Shown here piece by piece: positions 1 through 9,762 of a DNA stretch of 64,000 bases. The translations under genes were made by a program, and so were the position numbers. Source of the DNA: Russula earlei (taxonomy: Eukaryota; Basidiomycota; Agaricomycetes; Russulales; Russulaceae); contig JAGFNK010000127.1 in the NCBI GenBank assembly GCA_025769875.1, positions 53,511 through 117,510 of the forward strand, given 5' to 3'. The notes below the pieces were generated by a model. It was not told the origin of the DNA, ran no database searches, and worked only from the letters and a program-made list of their open reading frames with translations. Each line of letters opens with the position of its first letter. The stretch's first letter is position 1.

Positions 1-71
1 GTGCCAAGATTGACTCCAAGTTATCTCACATAATAGTCCATTACACAGGATTGAACCCAAGACCCTTACTA
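1..71 (-). repeat. tRNA-related SINE fragment (T-arm/B-box part)
   Basis: On the minus strand this contains GGGTTCAATCCTG (about 48-62), matching the RNA polymerase III B-box/T-arm consensus GGTTCRANNCC. The same roughly 75-bp stretch recurs at 729-800. It is cut on the right by the MITE at 72 and runs off the window on the left. Calling it a SINE is inference from the B-box and the repetition. Confidence 0.45.
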
Positions 72-655
72 CATCAGTAAACTGGCAAATTAGATTCCAG
101 GTTTCCACTGGTTTCCATTGGTTTCCAGGTTTCTAGGAACTTGAAACCCAGAAACTCAGAAACCTATACTACTCAACTCAGATCTACCATTATTCACACA
201 CAAGCATTACTGGCAACCATTACAAGTCCTTCTCAGCCATGTAGATCATGTGAGCAAGAGGTGCTGGAGGGCCATCCTGGAGCATGGCAATGACAATGAT
301 GCTGTAGATCAGTCAATGCTATCTGCCTGTTGTGAAGACTTGTACATTCCACAAAGCCCTTAGAATAGTGTTTCATTAGGGCTCACATTTGATTACTTGC
401 CTTTCCACATAGATCCTATGCCTTCATGTCTAATTCCTATCTTGCAGCACCATTAGAAATTGTATATTATAGGACTGAGATCTGAAGTTACATAGGTTCC
501 AGTAGGTTTCCTAGGTTTCCATCCAGACTGTCTGGCCAGGTTTTCAAGGAAATGGACCTGGGTTTCCAAGTATCTAACTCTCCAGGTTTTAGCTGGTTTT
601 TGGTGGTTTCTCAACTTGAGAAGCCTCTGGAAACTGAGAGGCATGATTACTGATG
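72..655. mobile_element. MITE, CATCAGTAA termini, TA target site (family 1, copy 1)
   Basis: The 584-bp element begins CATCAGTAA and ends TTACTGATG, with TA on both outer sides, as in Tc1/mariner-type MITEs. It has no coding capacity. Its interior has two oppositely oriented clusters of short GGTTTCC-type repeats near 90-170 and 480-640. A second member at 22680-23259 has the same termini and interior. It sits inside a SINE-like sequence. Confidence 0.6.
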
Positions 656-728
656 TATAGGAAGCTGGCTACAGCCTTCCATAGAAAGGGGACTAAGCAA
701 CAAGCATTATACACTTACAAGACAACAG

Positions 729-1765
729 TGCCAAGTTCAGCTCCAAGTCACCTCATAAGAAATAGCCCACTGCCAGGATTGAACCCAGGACCTCTAACCA
801 ACAGGTGTTACAACATTTTCCTTTTATGTTTACTTCTTACCTTTTACTATGGACTTCTTGCCTTCATATGTCCCTCTACCTACTGATCTCATGATCTCTT
901 ACGTCTTGTGATCCCTTCTCTGTTATCATGTGATCCATACACATCCAGGTAACACTGGATTGCTGTCACTTTCCCTTTGTTTGGTTCTTTTTCCTTTTAT
1001 ACTTACTTCTCAGTTTTGACTGTGCAATGCTGCACACCTACTGTGCAGCACAGTGGCTTGGTTCTGACTCATTCATGGCCTCATTTCTATGACTCCTACT
1101 TATCATGACTCCTACTTATCATGACTCCTACTTATCATGACTCCTACTATACTAGTAGCACAGTCAAAGTGCAGCTACTGCTGCGCTTCTCCTGTATATA
1201 TAAGCTCAGTACTTTGTGACCAAAGCCCTAAGCTTGGTCTCTTGTAGAATCCAACCTACTCTTGTCCAAACATATTTGCCTGCAACCCACTCAACTCCTA
1301 GTCCTCAAACCACACCCACCTCTCCATTTCATCAACTCTTCACACACACACACCATCTACCATCTACTCTTCACCTTTCCCTTCCTCCCCTAAGAGTCTC
1401 TCTTCACTCTACTGAGAAAGAGCTCTCCTCCCTCAAGACATACCTTCCTCTCTCTGTGTGTTCAAGGTCTATGACAGACTTGAACACATATAGCTAGTGG
1501 AACCAGCCCTAGTCTATCCCATTACAAACTTACCCTAGCTTCTCAACAGACTGAGTCATACTAGGAAGGGTCTATTGGCCATAACCTGTTTAGCATAAAA
1601 CACTTCAACCGCTGCAGGGATCTTTACTCTTTACAACAGGAACCAGCCTGTTCATTTGAACAACACTTTGCTATCAACTTGACTTCAGGCTTGAGAACTG
1701 ACACAGCTCATTACCATGACAACAGGACCAAGCACTCTCAGCCACTGAGCTACTTGGCCTTTACT
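729..1765 (-). repeat. tRNA-derived SINE, split by a solo LTR
   Basis: Removing the LTR at 806-1635 and one TSD copy leaves a continuous minus-strand sequence. It starts with an A-box-like TAGCTCAGTGG (1742-1752), followed by a weak B-box-like AGTTCTCAAGCC. Farther on comes a second, better B-box GGGTTCAATCCTGG at about 775-790. The left end is shared with 1-71. The two T-arm-like parts suggest a composite or dimeric tRNA-related SINE. No poly-A or poly-T tail was identified. Confidence 0.45.
806..1635 (+). mobile_element. Solo LTR, family H
   Basis: The 830-bp sequence begins TGTTACAAC and ends TTTACA, with the 5-bp TSD ACAGG at 801-805 and 1636-1640. A TATA box (about 1194-1203) is followed by a pyrimidine-rich leader, as expected of an LTR promoter on the plus strand. 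Four tandem TATCATGACTCCTACT-type units lie near 1090-1150. No second copy is in the window, so the internal gene set is unknown. Confidence 0.65.
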
Positions 1766-1904
1766 CCAGTAAAGTGGGTCAACCCTTATAACCACACAAC
1801 ATAAGAAATGAAAACTTGTCCCTGAGACTCCCAAAATGGAAATTCACATGTCTCACACTCCAAAGAAGAGTCAGCAAGATTTACTAACTATATTAGTAAA
1901 TCTC

Positions 1905-2650
1905 AATTATAGCAAATGAATCATGTGCCTTGCACAAGCACTAGATAGTGAACACATGGACTCTAAAGGCCATTACTCATTGCCCAGAACCCCCTTACTC
2001 AGCATGTTACTAAGCATGAGTGAGCATGCTTACTAAGTACTTCCCAGTGTCTTACTCATCCAGCTATTGTGCTTGATAACAAGGTTACAACTTGTTCTCT
2101 ATTTAGTAGTTCTCTTATAGCATATAAGTGCTCAATAAAGTAGCAGACAGTCTTCAGACTGTCCATTTGACTTGTGGCACTCTATTACTGAGGGTACTCT
2201 GTTGGATGTGCAGCTGCTAAGTGCCATGTGAATGGACAATCCAGACCGTACGTGTAAATAATTAGAATAATTTAGTTATCGCGTTTGTTTCCTCAGTCTT
2301 TTACACACAAGACTGAGGTCAGTACTACACATTCCTTTACACTCCTTTAAAGCTAATGCTGTACATAGCTATCATCCCTATAGGTTAGATAACTAACCAA
2401 TATAGTCTTTTACACACAAGATTGAGCTATCATCCCTATAGCTCCAACATACTCCTCCATGACCACCCTATCTAGTACATCCTGGCCCTCTCCTTCCATG
2501 ACCACCTCTCCCACCCATACCCATTCCCCTCTAGTACTTGCTACTTGTTTGGACCATGCTCTTTGCCAACTTCATCCTCAAACTCAGTCAACTTGTCTCC
2601 AAACTCTTGTCTCACTCTTGAACTGGATTGTTCAACAGTGAGTTCTGACA
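1905..2650 (+). mobile_element. LTR of family B, 5-prime truncated, with solo LTR-C inside
   Basis: Matches the 3-prime part of the LTR-B copies at 17670-18631 and 21841-24542, including the ATAAGTGCTCAATAAAGTAGC promoter region and the terminal GTGAGTTCTGACA. Its first ~250 bp are missing. A solo LTR-C occupies 2200-2449. The sequence just after the LTR (TGGACAGCCT) is nearly complementary to AGACTGTCCA in the LTR leader, so 2651 onward is probably the inside of the same element. Confidence 0.6.
2200..2449 (+). mobile_element. Solo LTR of the copia family C
   Basis: The 250-bp sequence begins TGTTGGATG and ends CTCCAACA, with TSD TACTC at 2195-2199 and 2450-2454. It is the opposite orientation of the two LTRs flanking the copia element at 27023-31143. 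It interrupts LTR-B; the uninterrupted LTR-B is visible near 24335-24360. Confidence 0.85.
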
Positions 2651-3156
2651 TCTGGACAGCCTCTCACAAACTGTGCTGACCAGTCAACCCATCAAGTGTC
2701 TAACAACATCCCAATCATTGGGTCTTTGGAACCTCACATTGCTGACATCCAATTTCTTTCCCTTCCCCAATCTTACCCCCCTGTTGCAGAACTATCTCTG
2801 CCACCTGGACTTCCCCCCATTGCAGTTCTCCCCCTTCCAGGGACTTACACAGAGGACAATCCCCTCCCCAAACAAGAAAACCTTCCTCCCATTCCACAAA
2901 GCTTCTTTGACCCCCCCAACTGTGCAGAATACACCTTTCACCCTCACCAGTTCCAGGTTTACCATGTCCAACACAACAAACTTGTGGTATTGCCTACCAA
3001 TTCCAACCTCATCAAACAGTTTAACCTAGCAAGCTTTGAGGTGTGCAGCTCCATAGGCATACATCCACCAGACATAGACTTCCCCTTTGGTCATCTCCAT
3101 TACTTGTTCAACTAAATCACCTCTGACTCCTCAGCCACAGCTGAAGGAGACATGAT

Positions 3157-4620
3157 TAGGGTTTTTTCGGCCCGGCTTGGCCTGAAAGCCCCGGCTTTGG
3201 CTCGGCCCGAGGCGGCTTTGGCTTTCTAAAACCCCAGGCCAGGCCAAAGCCATCAAACCCGGCTTGGCTCCGGCTTGGCCTGGCCTAGGCCACGGCTTTT
3301 GTATGTAAGATTTTCTGTATGTGAGCCCGCTGGCCACATGACTTGTACCACCCCTGCACGTTCACTTTCCCTTCGTCTTTCATCCCACTCACATCCCTCC
3401 TTCCAACTATCGTCATTCCTTTCACCTCACCCTCCTTTCCTCGCATTCCCACTCTCGACGTCATCCCCACCGCGTTGCCCACTCCATGTCAGCAGACTAC
3501 GACAACGGCTCAATTCAATTGCCGTCGACGTCACTTGCCTTGCCGCTCAACGCCTTCATCCCTTTGGTCTTCAAGTCGGAGCACGGCTCCTCCCCACACT
3601 TCGACCTATGGCACGACACCATCGCCGTCCGGCTGTGCATCGCGCCCTCCCAAGACCATCCCTCAAGCATCTTCCTCGCATCCGCCACACGTCTGTGCAC
3701 ACACCCGTATGATGCGTTCGTCATTGTCACCATCGCCTTACCCGAGGGCTTGCTGCCCACAGCGCCTCACCCATCGTCATTGCCGCGCTATTCAAGGGCT
3801 CGCTGCCCATAGCGTCTCGCCCCCGACATCATCGCCGTATCGCCTCGCGCTCGCGGATTCGCAGTAGGAGGACTTTAGAATAGCACTTTTGTATTTAAAT
3901 ATCAAATATATTATGGAGTCGTTATGTTCTGGAGAGCATGATGAGGCATGGTAAGAGCATGGATTATACATGTGGAATGAGTGAAGTCCAGTGTACAACA
4001 TGGTATGCTGCGGGATGAAGTGATCTAAGACTGAGGAAAGGGATTACGAGCAACCAACGCGACTGAGCATTGCACATTGACATATAGGCCACCAAAGCTT
4101 ACATTGTACATGTACTTGACTCAAGCAAAAAGGAAGGTTGAGAGGGAAGCACAGATACGATGATGAAAAACAACAGGGAATGATGGTGTGTCCATGTCCA
4201 TGCAAAGTTGATAAATTAAAGTTTGATGATTACCAAATGATCAAAGCCGGGGCTTGACGGCCCGGCTTTGGCTTTTCAAATCACAGGCCAGGCCAAAGCC
4301 GTCACGAAGCTGTCACTTTGGCCCGGCTCGGCCTGGCCTATTTCGGCCTGGCCTATTTCGGCCTGGCCTATTTCGGCCTGGCCTATTTCGGCCTGGCCTA
4401 TTTCGGCCTGGCCTATTTCGGCCTGGCCTATTTCGGCCTGGCCTATTTCGGCCTGGCCTATTTCGGCCTGGCCTATTTCGGCCTGGCCTATTTCGGCCTG
4501 GCCTATTTCGGCCTGGCCTATTTCGGCCTGGCCTATTTCGGCCTGGCCTATTTCGGCCTGGCCTATTTCGGCCTGGCTTGGCCTGGCTCACGGCCTGAGG
4601 CCGGGCCGGGCACATCCCTA
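3157..4620. mobile_element. Non-autonomous hAT element (copy 1) with internal 15-bp expansion
   Basis: The 1464-bp element runs from TAGGG to CCCTA, with the 8-bp TSD GACATGAT at 3149-3156 and 4621-4628. Length of TSD and termini both fit hAT transposons. Ends are rich in GGCCCGGC-type words forming imperfect inverted repeats. The inside is C-rich with open frames on both strands but no transposase. A homologous 1220-bp copy lies inverted at 25466-26685. The target without insertion is preserved near 60130-60145. Confidence 0.85.
4331..4570. repeat. 16 perfect copies of a 15-bp tandem repeat
   Basis: The unit GCCTGGCCTATTTCG is repeated 16 times without a visible mismatch (240 bp). It lies just inside the right terminus of the hAT MITE. 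The sister MITE at 25466-26685 has a single unit at the same place. Long open frames across the array in four or more frames are products of a repeat length divisible by three and are not counted as genes. Confidence 0.95.
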
Positions 4621-5955
4621 GACATGATCTGTGGGAGTCTATCAGAGTCCCTGGGTAACCTCCATTGTCATTTGAACATGTTGCCTCCCATCTATCACTT
4701 CACCTACCAAGGGGTCTTTCATTATCACTTCCATTCATGACTTCCTTGATGGCAAATTATATTCCTCATATGCTTACTTAATAATAGCTGAAGGAGGGTA
4801 TATATCATTTGAGAACAGCTACTTGAACTCCCTTGACAACCTCCACCTTTACCCCACTCTAGCTCACTTTTATTTCCTACTGCATCTCCCTCTAAAAGTC
4901 TTTGTAGTGCCTCCAAGGTTCATGGTCCCCCCTAACCCAAGTGATGACTCCAAATATGACTCAGAGGACAATGCAATTTTCCATCAAAGGGAACTCATCT
5001 TAAACCATCTCCCTGCTCTTTGAGACATTTACTTCCCCCTGGTCTCTGTGGTCAATGCCTACAACCAACAATACATTGACATCTGGTTGCATGACACCTA
5101 CATCCTCTGAGACTTGATAGGCCTTCTGCCCTTGGCCAGATTCTAAACCAAGTAGAACATGACCTCTTTTTTGACACCTTGACCCATCTTGTTGAACCTT
5201 CTCAACATGAACTACTACTCTAGCACCTCCCTAACTCAAGGGACCATACTGGACAGCCAATTAGCATTCTCACCCTCACTGACAGGGACAAAAAACTGGG
5301 GACTGAGGTGATTCTGCCACAGCATTATGCCCTTATCCAAGAACTACTGGAGGGCCAGGGATCATACAACCTGTCCCTATTCACCCTCACTCATGAACAT
5401 ATTGTAGTACAGTGCAATTACCTCTGTCTGAACAGGTTTGAACAACAGGGACAAGCAACCCTCCAACTCACATACATCAAAGGGCAAAGGTACAATTACA
5501 ACTGGATTGAAGCTACATGGACACACAGCATCATCAATGCCCCACAAAACCTCATAGACCCCGCTGGACTACACTCCCCACCTCTAGCAGTTTACACTGG
5601 CTCCCCTGTCCTGGAAGGACTCACCACCATCAGCCAACCTCTTACCCCCATAGTAAGATGAACTCCAGACAGTAGTCTTATCGCCCATTGGTCCCCTACC
5701 CCAACTCACCCCCCAGTCTGCCTCTGTTTTCAGGAAGTGTGCAATTGTGGCTACAGACCCAACACTCCTCCCACTCCACCAGGTATAAACCTGTGGACCC
5801 CTGGAGATAGGCATCTCCTGCACCAACCAATCTGGCATCCTCTCACAGACAAAGAGGCCACCAGTCTGCTTTGTTGAGGCTCCAAAGTGCCTTAAATAAG
5901 ATCAATGGTTGCATCTGTCCTTCAAGAGTATGGCAACAAGATGAGAGGGGCTCTG

Positions 5956-6428
5956 TGTTGAATTCGCGCAGTGATAAGGTAGATTAGATCGTAACAGATC
6001 TAATAAAAATGATATTCAGTTTCTGTGAGACGAAACTATCTTGTAGTATCATTTTTATTAGGTAAATATGACACAAGATAGTTTCGTCTCACAGAAATTG
6101 AATATCATTTTTATTAGATCTATTATGATCTAATCTACCTTACATACAGTAGATACTTCAGTTTCTGTGAGACGAAACTGAAGTATCTACTGTATGTACG
6201 ACACTCTTAAGTATCTGAGAGTGTCCCTAATTATTTTGTCTATAGTAACTATCAACTTGTTTTCACGATCACTATGTGCTAGCTACCGATTGTCTTAGAT
6301 CATACTATCAATTTTGTTATCATACGCATTTCAGCAATGAGCTGAAACACTTATGTGGTCCGGGCCTGTGGGCCGCCCGGATAGTTTGGGCCGACGCGTC
6401 AACGCCTCGGCTACTCTTTATCTCAACA
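5956..6428. mobile_element. Solo LTR, family G, inside LTR-A
   Basis: The 473-bp sequence begins TGTTGAATTC and ends TATCTCAACA, with TSD CTCTG at 5951-5955 and 6429-6433. The uninterrupted LTR-A site is readable in the other LTR-A copies. It retains CpG sites, including GACGCGTCAACGCC, unlike the CpG-poor host LTR, so it is a later insertion. Two strong hairpins occupy its first half. Confidence 0.75.
5976..6198. repeat. Two adjacent long hairpins sharing one core motif
   Basis: Hairpin 1 has 69-nt arms at 5976-6044 and 6073-6141 with few mismatches. Hairpin 2 has perfect 25-nt arms at 6141-6165 and 6174-6198 around an 8-nt loop TGTGAGAC. The word TTTCTGTGAGACGAAAC occurs in both and is nearly self-complementary. 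They lie in the 5-prime half of LTR-G. Confidence 0.85.
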
Positions 6429-6897
6429 CTCTGCAGATGGGGTAGGAGTCAACTGTTTGGGATTGGCAAACTAAGTGAGCTTAAGGCTCAACTACTACAA
6501 ACTGGGGGCTTTATATAGCCCTCAGGGATAAGGTTCTTGCTACTGTAAGTACTAGTTGGTGCTATAGTAGTGAGGACAGCTCATAGAAGCAATAGTTGCT
6601 TCTGATATAAATGCTCTCAGTGCTGGAAGCATCAGTTGCTTCCATAGTAGCAATCTTGGTGTCTTAAGTACTTTCCTGATCAGGAAACAATGTACATAGC
6701 AGTACAGGAACATCTGGAACAGAACCAATGTGATTCATTGCTTCTTTAACACATCTTCAGAAAGATATGATCAACGCGTTCTGAATGCAATATCAATGGA
6801 CATAAACGGTCAAGATCTGACGCACGCATGATGCAAACAGTGCAGTCTGTAGTTCAGGTGTTCCGGCATCTTCCAGACCCCAAACAACTCAGTAACA

Positions 6898-7297
6898 CTT
6901 CTCCATTCTTCCCCCTTACTCATGGTTCTTCCAGAGCAACATCATAGGCCACATATGTGGCCAGTTTGTTGCCCCCCATTACACCATCATAGATGTCAAT
7001 CCCTGTGTGGTGTCTGTCAGCATCCCATTGCACCCAAGGCTCTCCAGGGTGGGCAACCTGGTCAAGAGTGCTAGTAGGAGACATCTCATCCCAGTCCCCA
7101 GGCTGAGCATTGACTTGGTCAGCAGGGGGTCCAAACTCAAGAGGATGCATGTCTGCTTCTCCCTCTCCAGTGCCATGTTCATCCATTCCTTGGAAGAAGG
7201 TGAGGAGGGAAGCATCAGGGGTAGTAATTTTGAGTGGCCCCTCTGTTCCAGAGAAGTCAGACTGGGGAACAATTTCATTAGTGGGAGTTTGAGACAT
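6898..7297 (-). pseudogene. ORF3 fragment of the old LTR-A element
   Basis: Minus-strand residues from MSQTPTNEI onward match the product starting near 58588 in the young element. This is the first part of a third ORF lying after the chromodomain. Only the N-terminal ~125 residues remain. The middle part and the CCHC zinc-knuckle part found in the young copy are absent, so the element was deleted here before or after insertion. Function unknown. Confidence 0.6.
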
Positions 7298-7357
7298 GTG
7301 TGAGCAACAAACAATATGGGGATGAGGAAACAGAGGGTGTCCTTCACTGGACTTTTA

Positions 7358-7690
7358 TAACCCATATGGCAGTGGGGTTCTTTCTGTTGTATTCCTCTAT
7401 TAGTCTAGACACTTTGATGTTCTCTACTGGCTCCCAAGAGTCATGAGCTTCACAGTATCCTTCCCACTGGACTTGATACTCCAGTTGTTTCCTCCTTCCA
7501 GTTTGTCTCAAACCAAAATTGTTGCTACTTCATATTCCTCTTCTCCTTCCACCAATTCAGCTTCCAGATTGGTGTAATTGGCCCCATGCTCCTCAGTTTC
7601 TTTGCAAGGGGTCAATAGGGATGCATGAAACATGTTATGGATCCTCCAGTGGCTAGGGAGATCCAATCAGTATGTCACAGGGCTGATCAC
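7358..7690 (-). pseudogene. Integrase C-terminus and chromodomain, old LTR-A element
   Basis: The minus strand encodes the chromodomain words LEYQVQWEGY and AHDSWEPVENI, typical of chromoviral integrase tails that bind modified histone H3. Upstream is the GPFEI-type region, interrupted by the element at 7691-8985. Frameshifts separate the parts. It ends just before the ORF3 start. Confidence 0.65.
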
Positions 7691-8985
7691 AGCTGACATC
7701 TCTTTGCAAAAAGTGTCATGCTCCAGAAAAGGCAAGTGCCCCACCAACTTGGCTCCTCAAGGCGATTCCCATCAACTCCACAATTGTTTTCAAATACAGA
7801 TGATAATTACACACAATTCTTAAGTCTCATAATGGTGTGTTCAAGAGTTAAGTACAACAAAATAAATAATATCTAAACTTAATCTAAGGGCTCAACTTGA
7901 TGCCAAGAAGGCTGGTGCTGTTAGGACCACATGCAGGACTCAGAATGATAGAACTCAGGTTCTATTATTGTAGACTAGCCTACTCAAAGGTACATGTTTA
8001 TAGACCAAAGTTGAGTAGCTAATAGAAAAGGCTGATTGCAATCATGTGATGTGTATTGTGGGCAGGATGATGGCAGCTGGGTTGAGTGTGTGGTGAGCAT
8101 GCAGGCACTGGGGGAGCAGCTGCAGCACATGGAGCATCATCTCTGCCATGCATGCTGCAATGGTCCTGATTCTGGAGGTCCACCAGGGCAGTCCTGCATA
8201 CCCTAGACCAGAGGCAAGAACATGAAGAAAAGAAAAAGGAAGAAAAGAAGAAAAGAAATTGAAAATGAAAGAAAGAACCTGAAAGCGAGAATGCTGCTCG
8301 GTGACATTGAGGGTGGCATTAGGTGGGACCATTTGGCCTTCATTTTGGGGTTCACCAGTTTATTGAGAGAATGTGCTCACAAAAGCAATCACAACTGCAC
8401 AGCATGTGCTGGCATGATAGAGGTGGTGAGGGAGTGGCATTGGGCAGGGCCATTCAGCCTTTGTGTGGTGTATCAATTTGTCAAGAGGGCATGCACATGA
8501 TGGCACAGCATGCATTGAAGGCAAGATGATGAAGGTGGGGGAGTGGCATTGGGTGGGACTGTTTGGCCCTTGTGTTCATCAGTTTGTCAGGAGAACATGT
8601 GTGCAAAGGGGATCATAGTTGCACAGCATGTGTTGGCAGAATGATGGAGGCGATGAGGGAGTGGTGTTGGCAGGGCTGTTCAGCCTTCATGTGGTGCCAA
8701 TTTGTCATGAGGGCATCCCCATCATGATCACAAGGGCACAATGTCTGTTGCTGGCAGGATGGTGGAGGTGCGAGGGAGCGGGATGTGGCTTGGGTGGAAG
8801 AGCACAACGCAGTGATAACCCTTTATTATGCCACAATCTCCACCACAATTTCCATAAGTAATTTATTCTTATCATTAAATATTTATATTTATTTTCTGAA
8901 TTGTAAAGATGTTCAAGCACCACTCTGCTGACAAAGTCTGACAGTCCAGATTTGGGTGTCACATTTTTGCAAAATTCCAAAGACT
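7691..8985. mobile_element. Mutator-like non-autonomous element with 9-bp TSD
   Basis: The 1295-bp insertion splits the old integrase tail and has the 9-bp duplication GCTGATCAC at 7682-7690 and 8986-8994. Its ends form an imperfect ~29-bp inverted repeat sharing TTTGCAAAAA. A 9-bp TSD is characteristic of MULEs. The uninterrupted site is visible near 58190-58205 in the young element. No transposase was seen. The inside contains a purine-rich run (8222-8265) and a minisatellite. Confidence 0.75.
8300..8790 (+). repeat. Degenerate ~117-bp minisatellite, about 4-5 copies
   Basis: Words of the type GAGGGAGTGGCATTGGGCAG followed by CAGCCTT recur at about 8309, 8429, 8539 and 8657, a spacing of 110-120 bp. 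Copies differ mainly by transitions. It lies within the MULE-like element, and short open frames here follow from the repeat. Confidence 0.65.
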
Positions 8986-9076
8986 GCTGATCACCTCTGT
9001 GATTTCAAAAGGCCCATAACATTTTGGGTGTAGTTTTACTGTAGGATGTGTCATTTTTAGGTTGGTGTTGTTGAGT
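8986..9076 (-). pseudogene. Integrase C-terminal fragment, old LTR-A element
   Basis: The minus strand matches 58110-58205 of the young element (the stretch ending in GPFEITEVIS). It is isolated between the MULE-like insertion and the inner Ty3 element, and its partner continues at 19632. Confidence 0.7.
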
Positions 9077-9081
9077 CATAC

Positions 9082-9730
9082 TGTTAAGATTGGATTGATC
9101 TTATCACTGACTCTTATGTCGGAAAATTAGGAGGGCGATTATATTGGATTTTATTGTGATTATATTTAAATATAATGCTATAAAATCCAATATAATCGCC
9201 CTCCCAATTTTCCGACATAGTGAAAGAGTTGCTTGATATAGTTCAAGCACTAGACTTCGATCCCTTTGATATTATCTCAGGAAGAATAGGTGTGAGAGAA
9301 GAGAGAGGCCTCTTTTACTTAGAGTTCTTCAATAGACTGTATAGAGTATTTGACAAGATGATTGTTTCTTGTTTGAGAGAGTAAGTCAAGCGTAAGGCTC
9401 AACTTCTTGGTAGTACAGACTATTTATACGATATATCAACAACTACTGATCCGATTCATACGAAACTTGGGGTGCACATAGCTGAGAACCAGTAGTATCC
9501 AAATATGTAAAGCACAATTTGAGAATGTCATGAATGACTCACATGTGAGTCATTCTTCCCTAGTATCTGTCATCAACCAGTAAGTAGTGAGTAAGCCATT
9601 ACCAATCAATCAGTAAGTGGATCAATAAGCGATCACTAAGCCAGATGAATAAGTGCATATGAGTAAACAGAAATGAGTCACCAGAGCATAGGTAAGCAGA
9701 TGAGAATGAGGAGACACAAGAATCCTAACA
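9082..9730 (-). repeat. 3-prime LTR of the inner element (family F)
   Basis: 649 bp, including a 101-bp MITE plus its TA duplication. The polypurine tract AGAGGGGGAATGG lies next to it on the minus strand (9731-9743). Its mate is 19081-19626. Confidence 0.9.
9117..9217. mobile_element. 101-bp hairpin MITE with TA target (family 2)
   Basis: Begins TGTCGGAAAATT and ends AATTTTCCGACA. The arms are inverted repeats of about 37 bp around an AT-rich centre. TA flanks it at 9115-9116 and 9218-9219. The sister LTR at 19081 has the same position with a single TA, which proves the insertion boundaries. Tc1/mariner (Stowaway-like) type. Confidence 0.9.
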
Positions 9731-9762
9731 CCATTCCCCCTCTAGGCTAGGTCTGGCATGAC

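Larger units (their letters stand above)
2651..5871 (+). pseudogene. Decayed internal region of an LTR-B retroelement
   Basis: This CpG-poor stretch follows an LTR-B and ends where the LTR-A element begins at 5872. Plus-strand open segments remain at 2696-3115 (proline-rich, 139 residues) and about 5110-5661, with shorter ones around 4823-5023, broken by stops and frameshifts. None shows a retroviral signature I recognise, so which protein they represent is open. An ~85-bp stretch (3120-3156 plus 4621-4672) matches, in reverse, the tail of the young LTR-A element near 60110-60170. A hAT MITE interrupts it. Confidence 0.4.
5872..6897 (-). mobile_element. 3-prime LTR (family A) of the old outer Ty3 element
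   Basis: In reverse complement it begins TGTTACTGAG and ends GAGCCTCAACA, matching the LTRs of the young element at 51439 and 60330. A purine-rich run, the polypurine tract, lies just inside at 6898-6915 (reverse strand). A separate LTR (family G) is inserted at 5956-6428. The mate LTR is not present; the other end was lost beyond 31715. Confidence 0.8.

Noticed and set aside
774..1752. A functional tRNA gene
   Set aside because: A-box and B-box-like motifs are present, but no cloverleaf with acceptor stem could be built, and the sequence is repeated, so SINE is more likely.
4254..4740. Long open frames with repeated FRPGL, FGLAY and NRPGR units as repeat proteins
   Set aside because: They are translations of a perfect 15-bp DNA array in several frames and on both strands; the array is a recent expansion within a non-coding MITE.
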